Notes: generated from the sequence alone by a model not told the origin. A stretch of DNA of 64,000 nt from Pseudeuparius sepicola (GCA_963920635.1 OY987299.1:29838901-29902900); one strand, 5' to 3'; shown: positions 32,561-45,565, numbered from the stretch's first letter. Numbers and translations are program-made.

Positions 32561-34291
32561 TCAAGGGGGGGTGATAGAAAATCATAAAATATTATTATTT
32601 TGTGGTACAACTTTTTATTTTTGAGAATTCTCAAATATTTTAACGTTTTATTTTTAATTTTCCAACCGTTAAAGATATTTAAACGAAATTTGGTACACAA
32701 CATGCATTGATCAAGTATCACAAAATGTGATAATACTTAATTCCCAATATATAGCAAGTGGTGGAGATATGGGTATACACTACATTTGTTTTATCGTAAG
32801 TAATATCATAAGGGCATCTAATTTTTCCGAAAAAAATCGAAAAAACACGTTGCTAAGTAATACTTTAACAGGAAGCATGAGTACTGGTGGCAACAAAAAT
32901 CCGATTCGAAGACGAGGATTTTTGCACCTGCACGAATGCATTTTGTTAAAAAAATATTATTTAGCATTGCGTTTTTTTTATACTCAAATTATTTTAAGAA
33001 GTCCTTACTGGGACTGTCAATTGGTAATTTCGATATCCTAAGTTGGCATCAATGCAGCAAAAAATGCAACCGGGTCATAAGTTCAGGTCAGTAACGAGCC
33101 CATTTGCACTAATAATACGAAAAGTAACAAGAACAAGAACAACTCAGATGACGGTAAAACTCACAAAACGTAGAAAACCCGCGAATATTTTCATTACCGA
33201 ATGTTTGAACCAGTTTGAACGATCTGGAAAACCTTCACTGTCACTTTGACACACCGAAGCTAAATTTGCGTGAGTCCGCCCCTAGACGCTGCCAAGAGCA
33301 GCTGATTATTACCAAATACCAAAACGAAAGTGTTTCCATGACGTTTGAAATTATTATTAAAATGAGTTGTAGTCATAGTTATTTTTATTTGTAGCGGCAT
33401 AATCGTGATTGCAATAGGGTTTTTATTTTATTATGCTCTTTTTTTCGTATCACTTGGGTAACTTTTCACATCATAAATCAACGAGTGACGTCATTAACTG
33501 GTTGAGACACATATACCAATGTTATACCCATGGTTAACAAAAAATTCCTAGGGATTTTGTGGAGAATGTCATCTGACAAAATCGGGACTTCTTACAGTAA
33601 TCGGGTATATTTTTTTTACAGGAAAAATTAGATGCCCGAAAGGTATTTGACAAGACTATTTCATGAGTAACAGATTATTCTGCATAGACATAGCTTACAA
33701 ACCATAATCCCTATTATACAACAGCTGTCAACTTTTGCCGTGGGTAAACTCGAAAAAACTGCTGACAGGTGCTGTCATACAGTTTTTCCATCTAGAAACC
33801 ATTTGTAATTCAAAATTTCGCGTTTGTGATTGGTGGAAATTAACATGAGGGAAATAGTCAAGAAAAATACTGACACGACCCTGAGAGATTTTTTCTTCTA
33901 TGAAAAAACTGTCTCTTGACATTTTTTTGTATCTGCCATAGTTTCCCGATAAATTTGATTTTTCTGTCATATAACTCCTTCTTGAAATGCCAGAAAAAAT
34001 TATGTAATTGGAAAAAATGATTTGCTCTCTATTTGGCCAGAGGATATTAAACAAAGTGTTATAGTTGAGAAAATCAAAACTTTCCTGTTAAAACCACTTT
34101 TGTGCCAGCTAAATAGTTATTTATGTACCAAGGCACTGAAGTTAAACTTTTTATGACTCATGTGGAATTTAGTTGCCGAGGCCTCTGGCCGAGGCAAATA
34201 AACCACATGCGTCATAAAAAGAACTTCAGTGCCGAGGTACATATATATTTTTTTTAAATAGGAAAAAGAAATGTTTTATTAGGCGAGAAAA

Positions 34292-34767
34292 TACGTGTTC
34301 CGTTTTCTTACAGAATTTACCGAGCACTTTCTGTCAATTGTAATAAAAAATAACTTTCAAAACGGAACGCCTTGGTTACTTCATCAACCTAACCTATTTG
34401 TGTTTTTTGAGTTGTTAAGAGTTGAGGTTAGACCTTTATTATTATTGTACTTGTGTTGAGGGTGTTCTGTGGACGAATCCGACCGGGGCGTGCAAAATGA
34501 ATTACGAAGAAGCAAATTGTTTATATCATAAACAACCACAAAACACCAAGGTTATAAACAACTACAACCACAAAACACCGACTAAATAGGAAAATAGGTT
34601 ACAAATGTTTACCCCCCCCACAAGTTACAGAACTTATTGTGGTCGGGAGCTCGATTACTTCGGTAATTTCCGGTAACTTAGTGTATCGTTCCGTAATGTT
34701 ATCGAAATGTTATCGAAACCAATTACGGAACGATTGCTGTTACTTCGGTAAGAAAACGGAACACGTA
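34292..34767. mobile_element. TIR element inside repeat copy 2
   Basis: CGTGTTCCGTTTTCTTAC is inverted at the right end as GTAAGAAAACGGAACACG, with TA on both sides. The inserted block is absent from repeat copies 1 and 3, so its limits are supported by comparison within the window. Confidence 0.8.
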
Positions 34768-34781
34768 TAAAATAATAATAA

Positions 34782-34846
34782 GGGATCACCCGTCCATGAA
34801 CCGACTACGCGCGGCGTTGCTTGACTTTGACGATCGCTCTACCTAG
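34782..34846 (-). repeat. 5S rRNA-like segment, copy 2
   Basis: Minus strand: AAGTCAAGCAACGCCGCGCG then GGTTCATGGACGGGTGATCC, resembling the box A and box C parts of the 5S promoter. Confidence 0.55.
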
Positions 34847-36640
34847 GTCAAGTATGACAAAGACGGCTTCGAAAAGAAAAACCAAACTGCTGCTTGTTGT
34901 GCAGCCTCCATAATAAATCTATTGATATTCAAACCTACTAAAATATGTATACTGATAGATTGCGCTGCTATAGGTAACAATTTCGCAATGCGTACGAATA
35001 GTTAAATGGGCCTTGGGCCTTTATTGTCCGGGTTTTGAATATTTGGTCACTTTTGACGGGCGATGGCTCCGCGTCTGACGTTTGATGTTTACATCTCGCC
35101 AAGGCCTATTTATTGAAAAAATCGAATAATAATATTTTACTTCAGTGCCGATTTCTGAGCTTTTAATGGCGATTTTGGGACACTTCACTGCCGATTTCAA
35201 TAAAAAAATATTATGTAATTTTATAGACGATTTGACATTCGGTTTTAAAAGAAAAAAAAGATAACAAAACAATAGATAACAACAATAGCATTATTAGTTT
35301 GTTGAATTAGTATGGCATTTTAGTCAGAACCATAGATAAAGGATTTATATATAGGTCAGAACTGGCCAAAGAGAAATCTAAAATGTCATTTTTGTTTCAA
35401 ATTAAATAATTTAATTTTTGCATTCCCAAAAAGCAATAAAAGATAAATGAATTTTCCCGTAGAACTGTGGCAGATACAAAAAAATGTCAAGAGACAGTTT
35501 TTGCTTAGAATAAAGAAAGTTATTCAAGGGTAATGTGTATTGTATACCCATATCTCCGCCACTGGCTACATTGGGAACTTGGCATTACTGCATTTTATGA
35601 CACTAGATCAATGCATGCCGTGTACCAAATTTAGTTTAATTATCTTTAACGGTTGGAAAAATAAAAAATGAAACGTTAAAATTTGTGAGAATTTAAACAT
35701 CCTGTAGGTATCTCGAAAACGAGGCGGCTGTGGATAAAAAGTTATTCACGAAATAGTAATATTTTATGATTTTCTATTACCTGTTGACGTGTCCAAGAAT
35801 AAAAACTAAATTGCCCTGTAGGTATTTCACTGCGACATTCGGGGCAAATCGGGGTACCTACCCATTTTGCCCCATAAAAAAAATCACCCTGTATTATTGA
35901 TAGATAGGTATAACAATAATTTTCTATTTCAAATATGATCAGGGGAAGAGAAACTAAAATAAATCTGAAATTTACCACGTCTCTGACATAATCTCATCCA
36001 GATGTTTAAAATCCTTTGCAATATTTCAAACACAACACTGAAAAGTAGAAAATAAAATCTAAATAATTTTTTTAATATGCTAAAATGTATACAGGGTGTT
36101 CCTTAATGACATGTCAATATTTAAGGGGGTGATTCTTGGACCCATTTTAGGAAAAAAACTTCATATGAACGTATGTCGTAAACGTCCTAACTTTTGAGAT
36201 ACAGGGTGGTAAAGTTTTCAGAAAAAAATCTTTTTTTTAATAACTGTGACACTATTGTAGATATGTTTATGAAATTTGGTACACGTCTTCTATGCATCAA
36301 GATGCATTTTGTGATGTACAAACAATTTTTTCTACGACTGTAAAGGAATGGCCTCATTGTATGATCATTTTTAATTGAGAAATGTAGTACATGGTACACG
36401 GTTTTGGCAACCGGTGCGGGAATGTTATTGTGCACGGGTTGCCATAGTAACCAGTGCGGGAATATCATTGTGTACGGGTCCGCAAGTAAATGTTGACTAA
36501 AGTAGTAGGAGGCAATGGAAAACAAAGGCGACTAAACGCGGGGAACGCTAAATGTGACAGTTCAGCGTTATTAATTTGTGTCTGTTTGCATTCATTTTGA
36601 AACTGAAAATATCAATTAGTTACTAGTAATTTATAAAAAA

Positions 36641-37062
36641 ATGGAAAGTTCCAGCGATAATGAGTTACAATTGACACCACCTCATATTTTGGAGGCGGCA
36701 AATCAAACTGCGGAAAATTTAATACCACAAATTTCGAAGGAGAAGTATGAAAATACATATAGACTGTTTATGGATTGGAGGAATGCTCAAAAAACTAATT
36801 CATATTCCGAAAATGTTTTAATGGCATATTTTGGCGAAATATCCAAAAAATTTAAGCCATCAACTTTATGGGCACAATATTCGATGTTACGTACTACATT
36901 AACATCAAGAACGGTATCGATATTGCAAAATATGCCAAATTAAGGGCATTTTTAAAAAGGCAATCAGATGGTTACAGTCCAAAAAAGTCAAAAACTTTCA
37001 GTTCGGAAGAAATCAATAGATTTTTAAAGGATGCACCAGATAGTCAATATTTATTAACAAAG
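36641..37062 (+). pseudogene. Crypton tyrosine recombinase, exon 1 (frameshifted)
   Basis: ATG at 36641 starts MESSSDNELQLTPP. The first 85 or so codons resemble a core-binding (SAM-like) N-terminal domain with YRLFMDWRNAQKTNSYSENV. A missing base near 36900 (TTAACATC) shifts the frame. The continuation IDIAKYAKLRAFLKRQSDGY ... EINRFLKDAPDSQYLLTK runs to a GTAGGT donor at 37063. Apart from that one base the gene looks whole. Confidence 0.82.
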
Positions 37063-37196
37063 GTAGGTTTAGTTAACACTTTTGTCCCTATTAGATAGGT
37101 ACCTTGTCCACACGGTGATATTTCCATTTTCTATATCAGTTCTGGCCACAGAGATATTTGTAAAAACACGAAAACCTCCAAAAATATATTTTTCAG

Positions 37197-37841
37197 GTTG
37201 TATTAGTTATGGGAGTTATGGGGGCTTGCCGGCGAGATGAATTATATAAGCTGCGAACTAACAACATTAAAGATTTGAACTCGGCCATTTTAGTTGACTT
37301 GCCAAACACGAAAACAAAAGTGTCTAGAAAATTTACCATAACAGGATTTTATGACATCGTGAAAAAATATATTCAACTTCGTCCACATAATGTTCATGAT
37401 TCCTTTTTTTTTGTAAATTATCAGAAAGGTAAACGCACTACACAAAGAGTAGGTATAAATAAAATAGGAAATGTAAGTAAACAAATTGCCAAATATTTAC
37501 ACCTTCCGAATCCTCAATTGTATACCGGACACAGTTTTCGACGATCTTCTGCGACAATACTAATAGATGCAGGTGAGGATATAACATCACTTAAAAGGCA
37601 TGGTGGTTGGAGGTCAACTGCTGTGGCGGAAGGTTATATTGACGAGTCAATAAAAAAGAAATATCAGGTAGCGGATACAATTTTAAAATCCATTACAACA
37701 TCACCAAAAAGTGATGCTCCATTTACAGAAACTGAAACATTTCAAGATATTAGAAATATTGAAACGAGAAATGCAAATTCTCCGAAAATGATTTTTAATA
37801 ATTGTAGCAACATAACATTCAATATTGTTAATAACAAATAG
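37197..37841 (+). CDS. Crypton tyrosine recombinase, catalytic exon
   Basis: A 134-bp intron ends at TATTTTTCAG (37196) and the exon continues in phase with VVLVMGVMGACRRDELYKL. Tyrosine recombinase residues are visible in order: Arg in CRRDEL, HxxR in GHSFRRSSAT, the HGGW Trp region and the nucleophile Tyr in AEGYIDES. The stop is at 37839. Such enzymes cut and rejoin DNA through a 3'-phosphotyrosine. Family length and layout fit insect Cryptons. The catalytic exon is open and undamaged, while exon 1 has one frameshift. An N-terminal part of a domesticated gene cannot be excluded. Confidence 0.85.
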   Translation, partial: VVLVMGVMGACRRDELYKLRTNNIKDLNSAILVDLPNTKTKVSRKFTITGFYDIVKKYIQLRPHNVHDSFFFVNYQKGKRTTQRVGINKIGNVSKQIAKYLHLPNPQLYTGHSFRRSSATILIDAGEDITSLKRHGGWRSTAVAEGYIDESIKKKYQVADTILKSITTSPKSDAPFTETETFQDIRNIETRNANSPKMIFNNCSNITFNIVNNK

Positions 37842-39012
37842 AGTAGACATAAGAAATAATTTTGTTAATATTCGAAATAAATAAATGTAAAAAAAACTAA
37901 AATGTGTCAAACTTTGTAGTTGAACTTACTTGAATTTTGAAAAATACTATGGTTTAGTAAATATTGCTCAATTTGTACTAGATACTTACAGTCACCTCGC
38001 AAGAAATTTCCATGATATGCAATGTAGTTTGTTGTTAAAAAAATACTGAAAACATGAAAATACGTACCTAAATCATTGGGGGCCATAGAAATATTACAAT
38101 AAATGAGTAAATTTTTTAGGTAAGTGCTAAAAGAGCACTTATTTAACCGTGGCATTTTTACAAATTCTGACAAAGTAGGCTTAAACTAATCAACTTTGCC
38201 CCCAAATATCATTAAAAAAAATTTCGGTAACTCTTGAAACAAAAAAGTTACAAGCCGAAGAAGTTTCGTCAATTTTCGGGTTTTTCAAACATATCTCGGA
38301 AAGTAGGCCATGGACTTCAAATGTGTTTTTACTCAAAGTTAGCACAACAAAAAGCATTTTTTTCTTTCAAATAAAGTTCCCCGAAAAATTCATATTTGTC
38401 GAGTTATTTTCGAGTGGCCCTCCGTCAATAGACACCCTGTAGGTATAGGTACAGTCGTAGAAAAAGTATAGTGTAAAACTCGCACGGAGTGTCATTCCGT
38501 GCTTGTTGTACAATATACTATTATTATTTTTATCAGTGTCGTCCGTGCGGAATGTGGATTGAACGTTTTTGAAGAAAAAATGGTACGCCAATGATTTCTC
38601 TTATTTTTGGATTTCCCATTCATTTCTGAGCAAATTTGATCTCTTGATTTTCTTTCGTCCGACGCATAGTTTTTACTTAAAAAAATAAGAATCCTTTTAC
38701 TTCAGGGTCAAGTCGCTTAAAGTCTGATACGGTGATTGTTGTGTTGAAATCGTTTTTTCTTTCTTTTCTCATGCTATAGAGTTCGTTTAATATTAAATGT
38801 TAATTAATTTAGAAATAAGCATCTGATTTTACTTCAGAAAAAAGTAAAAAAAAACTTTCAAATACCCAATAAATACCACATTAGAAAACTTTACCACCCT
38901 GTATCTCAAAAGTTAGGACGTTTACGACATACAATCATATGAAGTTTTTTTCTTAAAATGGGTCCAAGAATCACCCCCTTAAATATTGACATGTCATTAA
39001 GGAACACCCTAG

Positions 39013-40015
39013 TCCCATAAAGATTCAAAAAACGTGGAGATTGATGAAATTGATGCATGTACTTAAGTCATTATAACTAAGTATATAACAATTATTGTAT
39101 TGCACTGGCAATGTTTTCAACGACAGCTACCTATTCATCTACACTCTTATAGTAGTATCTATTGCATGCGCCCCACGTTTTTCGAATTTTTATATGGCTA
39201 GAATTTTTTTTTATATTATGCTATTTTTATTATACTTACTTTTAGACCTTTGTAAAAACGTGGTATATTAAAAAAATATATTCAAATTTTGTTATTTATC
39301 TTCATTAAGTATACGCGTACTTTCGTGCAAATCCGCAACTGAGAGTAACAATTTGCTTCAGTGTGAACACTCTGACAATTTTTTCATTCGTTCTGACGCG
39401 GTTAGAAACATGTTAACATGTTGCTCCTGTGTGGACATAGCTTTAGGTTTTAGGTTCTGAAAGCTCAGATATTGGGACCAACGATCGGCGCGGTTATTCA
39501 ATAAGTTATTAAAGCCTTCAGTTTCAAAAATCCCCATCCCCAAAAATGTTACTAAAATAACGGGGCGCCGCCTCTGAACCCACGCCTTGTGAGAGACCAT
39601 CGCGTCGAAACATATGTATCAAACTAAACACCCCTGAACAACGGGATCCATCCCTCTCTAGGATATAGAGGGGAGCGTGGGTTGGAAATGCACAACTGCA
39701 TTAAACACCCATTACGGACTCAATAGACTGCTAATTTACTATTGAGTGTCCCCGCACCACAATGTATAAGTAAATTAAGATGTTTTTCCTGTTTTCGTCA
39801 TCTGCGGGCGGATTGACACTTTTATCGCCTATAATTTCACTTGTCAATGCTTTCACAAAATAAATAAATATAGCATTATAGCAATATATTCAATAACTAC
39901 AACTGTATTATATAAAAACTATTCTCATAAAATGAGAAATGAAATTAATTTTTTTTTCAAAACCTATATTATTTGTGACAAAAGTATAATTATCTTAGCG
40001 GGGATAAGGCATATT
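39013..40015. other. Intergenic, no recognised feature
   Basis: Contains GCATGCGCCCCACGTTTTTC (39165), also present near 27037, and a GC-richer patch (39560-39690) with the imperfect hairpin CCCTCTCTAGGATATAGAGGGG. No gene is supported. Confidence 0.4.
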
Positions 40016-40471
40016 TAATTTCTCTATACCGGGTGGCGTAAAGCAATTCTCCAGTACAGCACAGCTCATAGGCGAGCTGAACTGCACTGGTGTTTTTAAG
40101 TTACTTACACAACGCTGCGATGAAAATACCCTCAGTACAACGCAACGCCAATAACTTTCACCTGTTATTTGATATAGGCGCAAAATGCGTTAAAAAAATT
40201 ACGTTAGATCAGAAATAACTGAGTTGTAAATATAGATAATATTAAAATTTACTTTATTTTCAATGCGCTGCTGCCTAAAATAAAGAAAACATTGTATTTA
40301 AGCTATTTACGAAAATGTATATACCTTCAGCTGTTGTTGCAACTGAATGATTTTCATTCTCTTTAATGGAAGAAGTCATATCTGCATAAAATTTAGAAAA
40401 GTTACTCGTAGCAAAATTTGATATATGTATTATTATATTTTTTTTGTATACATATAAACTGGAAATATTAG

Positions 40472-41048
40472 AGGGAGTCCCAGTTAAGACGTTAAAAGGT
40501 GATATCTCGGGTACCTAAATTGATGGTTCAAAAACTAAACTTGGGTAGTTTTTTCCAAGGAATTGAATGCCGCCGAAAGATCGAAACAATAATTATTAAA
40601 TTTAAAACCAAAAAGTTATCGCCAATTAACCGATTTTTTGAAAAAAAAAATCAGCAGGGCGATTTTGTTGCATTTTTTTATTAGGGTGGTAAAAAATCTC
40701 CACCGCAGACTTGAGTTGACGTATTTTGTTCCACGCAAGAAGTCACGAGCTATTTTCTTAGTGATTTTTCAGATAAACTGATGGTTGAAGCACCAAACTT
40801 GTGTAGTTTTTCCAAACAATCGAATGGCGAACGAAACAATTGAATTTTAAACAAAAAAGTGATCGCCAAACACTTAACTGTTTTTTTTTCATTAAGATGG
40901 CGATCTTGTTGCATTTTTTCATTAGACTATAGTAAAGTGACTTTTTTAGCCCAAGCTAAGTCTGCAAAATAATATTAGCAAACATTATTTTTTAACAAAA
41001 AACTGTCTTGTAGAAACAATCGCTCGTAACGTTTTAACTGGGACTCCA
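40472..41048. repeat. TIR element, GAGTCCCAGTTAA ends
   Basis: GGAGTCCCAGTTAAGACGTT is matched at the right by AACGTTTTAACTGGGACTCC. The interior is AT-rich with two diverged direct halves (TGATGGTTCAAAAACTAAACTTG at 40522 and TGATGGTTGAAGCACCAAACTTG at 40780). It is non-coding. Confidence 0.7.
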
Positions 41049-41347
41049 TGTACATGGAAAAATATACCCTCTAGGTACATAAAAATATTTAGTAAAGTTT
41101 TGCATAACTGAACTGAAATTGTAATTTGTTATTGTGATATTAGTATTTTTTTGCTTAAAGTTTATAATATGTATACAAAAGTTTGAAATAGTGCATTGTT
41201 ATACCATGCAAAATTGGAATCAGGGCAATACATAGTTATAATAAACGTTACTTACTTTTCAATTGAGAAGTACTACCATTGGTACTAAACATGTCGGCGT
41301 ATGGCGTATGGCATTGTGTTGATTGGTGCGGAAGTTTGTCTGAGATA

Positions 41348-41664
41348 CGGCAGCGTCGGTACAACAAAATGCCAGTGCGTTTCAACACACATTTAGCGAA
41401 TCTATGTGCTGTGCTGCACTGGACAATGGCTTTACGCCGGCAGCGTCGGTACAACAAAATGCCAGTGCGTTTCAACACACATTTAGCGAATCTATGTGCT
41501 GTGCTGCACTGGACAATGGCTTTACGCCGGCAGCGTCGGTACAACAAAATGCCAGTGCGTTTCAACACACATTTAGCGAATCTATGTGCTGTGCTACACT
41601 GGACAATGGCTTTACGCCGGCAGCGTCGGTACAACAAAATGCCAGTGCGTTTCAACACACATTG
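41348..41664. repeat. 90-bp minisatellite, about 3.5 copies
   Basis: The unit starts CGGCAGCGTCGGTACAACAA and repeats at 41348, 41438, 41528 and 41618 with nearly no differences. Since 90 is a multiple of three, all frames without stops stay open on both strands, which explains the long overlapping open frames; none is called as a gene. Confidence 0.9.
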
Positions 41665-42011
41665 TTGGCTTTACGCTACCGGGTGGCCACGGGATGTGGC
41701 TCACCCCAATTTTCATTTTATTTTTTGAGATAAAAATTTAAAATGCGAGACACACGTATCTATGTATTACTTTTTAAATGGAACGCCTGGTATATTATTA
41801 CATAATAGGATTCACCATAAAATTCTATGTATACCCTATAACATTTCTGTCAAATTTTGACAACTCTTGTCAATTTTTATTTTTAATAGAGTTTTCAAGA
41901 CGGTGGCTATTTCGGGGGCCATATTTGTCTTTTGATTATAAATCAGCCAGCTTCCCCGGTATATAAATTGATTTCATTTTCCTCGTACGGTGGCTAGGTA
42001 CTCGTCACGGT

Positions 42012-42934
42012 TATACAGTGTGGATAGGAATTGTGGAATATTGCTTATATTTCTTAAAATTTTCCTCATATGAAAAACTTGTTTCAATAAAAGTGTTAGG
42101 GGAAATTATTTCTCGTTTAGTGATATCAAGCAATCTTTCGTAGCGCAAAAAATGTGGTTGCCATGGTAACCGACTTGATTTTTTTTAAATGACACCATAT
42201 ACGTTTTTTGGGGTAAATTGATACATTTCTGAATACGATACAATACAATTTTAATGGGGTCGCCTAAGAAAAAAATACAAAAAAATTAAGTTTTCTATTA
42301 TGCTATCGACAATGTTTATCAAAATAATTATTAACATCAAGTTAGCCATGTCAAAATCAGTAGAACAATGGGAAACTGCCACTAGCTGTCAGTTGCTTGT
42401 AATTGTGTGCATTGTTAGAGTAAACGTACTTTTTTACTCAATTTTCTGTGTACTTAAGTACTTAGTAAGTTATAAGAATACAGGTTAACATACTAAGTAC
42501 TTAAGTACACAGAAAATTGAGTAGAAAAGTACGTTTAGTTAGTGTAACAATGTACACAGTTACACAGCTAGTGACAGTTTCGCATTGTTCTGATTATGGC
42601 ATGGCTAACTTGATGTTAATAATTATTTTGATAAACTAGCTTATTTTTTTTGTATTTTTTTTCTTATGCGACCCCATTAAAATTGTATTGTATCGTATTC
42701 AGAAAGTTCCAATGTATCAATTTATCAATTTTCACCAAAAAAAGTATATGGTGCCATTTAAAAAAATTAAATCGGTTACCATGGCAACCATATTTTTTGT
42801 GCTACGAAAGATTGCTTGATATCACTAAACGGGAAATAATTTCCCCTAACACTTTTATTAAAACATGTTTTTGATGTGAGGAATATTTTAAGAAATATAA
42901 GCAATATTCCACAATTTCTATCCACACTGTATAG
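42012..42934. repeat. Near-perfect 0.92-kb palindrome (foldback)
   Basis: Arms of about 455 bp meet near 42475 (AAGTACTTAGTAAG / CTAAGTACTT). The outer ends are TATACAGTGTGGATAGGAAT and its inverse. The arms are very similar, so it may be young or recently converted. It holds no gene. Confidence 0.9.
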
Positions 42935-43559
42935 GTTTTCCCTTAAAACTTACTTTGCTCAAGTTTCAAACGAATCATAGAGAAAGAAAATCGTGTAGGT
43001 CTACATACTTACTTCTTCTCCATAAGTATTATCATATCCTCTGATGATTTTGAATGCTTCGAGTTTAAAACTCTTTCACTTGGCGTTTCCACATCGTCAA
43101 TACTCACTAGACCTTCTTAACCCATTCCCTTAGATTGCTAGTCCAGGTCGCCGGTCGCTCGAAAGCATTATAATCTAAATACCAGGACACAGGGATTATA
43201 AAAAAACCTCGTACCTACATATGCAATAACGGAGGGACAACAACTACCTGTGCTTGGTAACCAAAATTGATTACACTTTGGAAAGGTTGAACAATTTGTG
43301 TCGGTGCCAGATTCTAAACCTTTGAGAATATGATATCTATTTATATGACCATCTTAAACAGGGTTTAGTTAACTAATTCCTGACACAATTTTAGTTTCGA
43401 AAAATCATGAATGCCTTGGAAAATTTGAGGAAACTAATTTTTCATACCAGTAAAATGACCCCCGATCCCCCTATTATTTCCCTAATTTTTGCAAATAGAA
43501 AAAACGTTTTATATAAAACTTGCAAGGTAAGTATCGGGCTTTAGAAAGGTAGACTTGTG

Positions 43560-44070
43560 GTTCATACAGGGTGTATCGTAAAAGTGGGGCACAATGTACT
43601 TTTTGTTTTTAATAATAAACATCCTGCATATTTTTGGATATTTTAAAAGAGCTCATTTTTCTGATTGCAACGATAGATAACATGTTGATATTTGCGTTTC
43701 GCTTTAGCAAGTTATGCGGACCTAAATTTACAAAAAACTCATTTCGGAGATCGCAGTTATAGCCATGAAATTAAGTCGGATTTTTGATAGTTATGCTAGA
43801 TTATCTCTTACTTACTTTAGTAAATCAAAATAACAACAAAATGGCAATAAATTTTAAAAATTTCTTTCCGCCACTTTTTTTAAGTAGGTATACATCCTGG
43901 ATAGACGAAAAAGTAAAATGATGGATATTGAATATTTATTGCCATTTTGTTTTTATTTTGATTTATTAAAATAAATAAGAGATATAGGTAATCTAGCATA
44001 ACTATCAAAAATCCGACTTAATTTCATGGCTAACTACGATCTCCGAAATTATTTTTTTTGTAAATTTAGA
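43560..44070. repeat. Foldback with ACAGGGTG motif
   Basis: 43738-43862 and 43922-44065 are inverted copies around GCCATGAAATTAAGTCGGAT / ATCCGACTTAATTTCATGGC. The stretch 43545-43640 (CGGGCTTTAGAAAGGT, GTGTATCGTAAAAGTGGG) is a direct relative of 53910-54030. Confidence 0.75.
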
Positions 44071-44403
44071 TCCACATTTTATTTTTCGAACTTTGGAGTC
44101 AACAGGTGTTTTTGGGGCACTTTTTGCCATTTCAACACAAACGGTTGATTCTATCGTAATGGAACAAGAGTACACTTTTGTAGCAAAATGAAAAGATGCA
44201 CTAAAATGATGAACCTGCAAGACCAAAAACATAACCTCAAAAAAGTGATGAGTATAAAACCCATTGCGCTACCCCGCCCCTCCGCCTCTGGCCGATATGA
44301 ATAAATTGTTTTTACCCGAAATTGTTGCACTTCAGCCACTACTGAACTGCACCAAGTTTCATTTAAATTGCATAACTTCTGTAGAAGTTTTTGCGAAAAA
44401 TAT

Positions 44404-44879
44404 ATTTTTTATTACACTTCTTTGAAAACACCTTATTTTCATCTGTTTTAGCAATAATGAAAGATGGGGTTTTTCGTGCTAGCGCACAGCGCATGGAAAA
44501 ACTTTCCGTGCGCTGAATAAAAATACCGAATATATGGCTTTAAAATTAAAATAGAAATATATAATATAAATAAAGTAAACTAAATTTAAGAAACTATATA
44601 TGCTCTCTGATATTTAACATATACCTATTTTGTATTTTAATTCGTAAGTGTTTCAATATTTAGATTTCTGTAATATTTTTGACGTTTTGTTCACCTTATC
44701 TGACAATAACTAATTTACAACAAAGCACCTTTGAAATAATTTGAGAGTAACCATGGAAACGCATCATACATACCAAACACTATATTGTCTGCATTGTTTA
44801 TTTTTTGTCAATTAAATTTATTATAATATGCTGATAAAATGTTATAAGTTTCTGTTTTCAAAGAAGTATAATAAAAAAA
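44404..44879. mobile_element. MITE family with TTCTTTGAAAAC ends, copy 3
   Basis: Same family as 20104 and 30442. In this copy the hairpin is shortened (GCGCACAGCGCATGG). It is followed by the shared tail repeat to about 44960. Confidence 0.8.
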
Positions 44880-45192
44880 TATCGTTCATTACACGTCCGC
44901 AGAAATAGATTTTTCCGTGCTTGCATGACTTCCCGTGTTCGGCTGCGCCTCACATGGGAATATACGGGAATATACTATTATACTATTTCAAACTGTACCT
45001 TTATCACCCTGTAACTTTTTTATTATGTATTTTAGGACCCATGTTTATAAAAAACTTTTTGTTCAAAATGACATTTTCTAGCGCAGAGTAAGAAGCAAGA
45101 AGGCAATAGCGCTGTTTCAATCGAGCAAAGTGACGCGTTCGGACAAGCTTGATTTCTTCGCTTTGCTCATTTGTCGTTGGCATACCTTTGCG

Positions 45193-45565
45193 TAGGTATT
45201 ATACAGGGTGGTCACTTTTACAGTGCATACCATTGGGATATCCGAAACGAATATTTCAGAATCTAGTTGGCATAGGAATTATTTGACATTTCCATTGAAA
45301 AGCTCACTTCGAGAAATGTAAGTTTGCCAGGTTTCATAAATTTTCCATTACATATAAAAAAGCTATGAAGGAAGGAAGAAAACGCATATTTTCAGTTTTT
45401 CAGCAATATTTCAGGAATTACCCAAGATATCTTAGATTTCTTTTGAGATTATTCAAAGGCATACAAATAACGCAACATTTCTCTAATTTAACCCACGCTG
45501 TATCTCTTACCGTTTCGGATATCCCAATGGTAGTTATGCACTGTAAGAGTGACCACCCTGTATAC
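45193..45565. repeat. Small foldback, ATACAGGGTGGTCAC ends
   Basis: ATACAGGGTGGTCACTTTTA is inverted at the right as GTGACCACCCTGTAT, and ACCATTGGGATATCCGAAAC is inverted at 45508-45528. The arms are about 60 bp. A 69-codon open frame inside is not conserved-looking. Confidence 0.8.

Larger units (their letters stand above)
34115..35215. repeat. Hairpin/5S-like dispersed repeat, copy 2
   Basis: Hairpin at 34125-34240, 5S-like segment at 34782-34846, and right part from 34878. It is split by an inserted element at 34292-34767. Confidence 0.85.
32565..35775. repeat. 3.2-kb foldback element
   Basis: 32565-32790 and 35530-35775 match in inverted orientation (for example GTGGAGATATGGGTATACA and its inverse). 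A second inverted pair is 33900-33945 against 35463-35505 (AAAAAAATGTCAAGAGACAG). It is interrupted by a copy of the hairpin/5S-like repeat (34115-35215). No transposase was recognised. Confidence 0.75.
36092..39012. mobile_element. TIR-bounded element carrying a Crypton gene
   Basis: 36092-36222 and 38880-39012 are inverted copies of about 130 bp (GGGTGTTCCTTAATGACATG at the outer edge, ending with the ACAGGGTGGTAAAGTTTTC side inside). Within lies a tyrosine recombinase gene and a copy of the 5080-5395 repeat (38135-38445). Classical Cryptons lack TIRs. Either a Crypton landed in a foldback or the TIRs belong to it. No target duplication was seen. Confidence 0.7.
40028..41688. mobile_element. 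TIR-bounded segment with subterminal minisatellite
   Basis: ACCGGGTGGCGTAAAGC at 40027 is matched in inverted orientation by GGCTTTACGCTACCGGGTGG at about 41668. It contains a second TIR element (40472-41048) and the 90-bp tandem repeat at the right. Target duplication is unclear. Confidence 0.5.

Noticed and set aside
41248..41728. Open frames of 109-149 codons on both strands
   Set aside because: They are by-products of the 90-bp tandem repeat, with no start context, splice signals or composition of a real protein.
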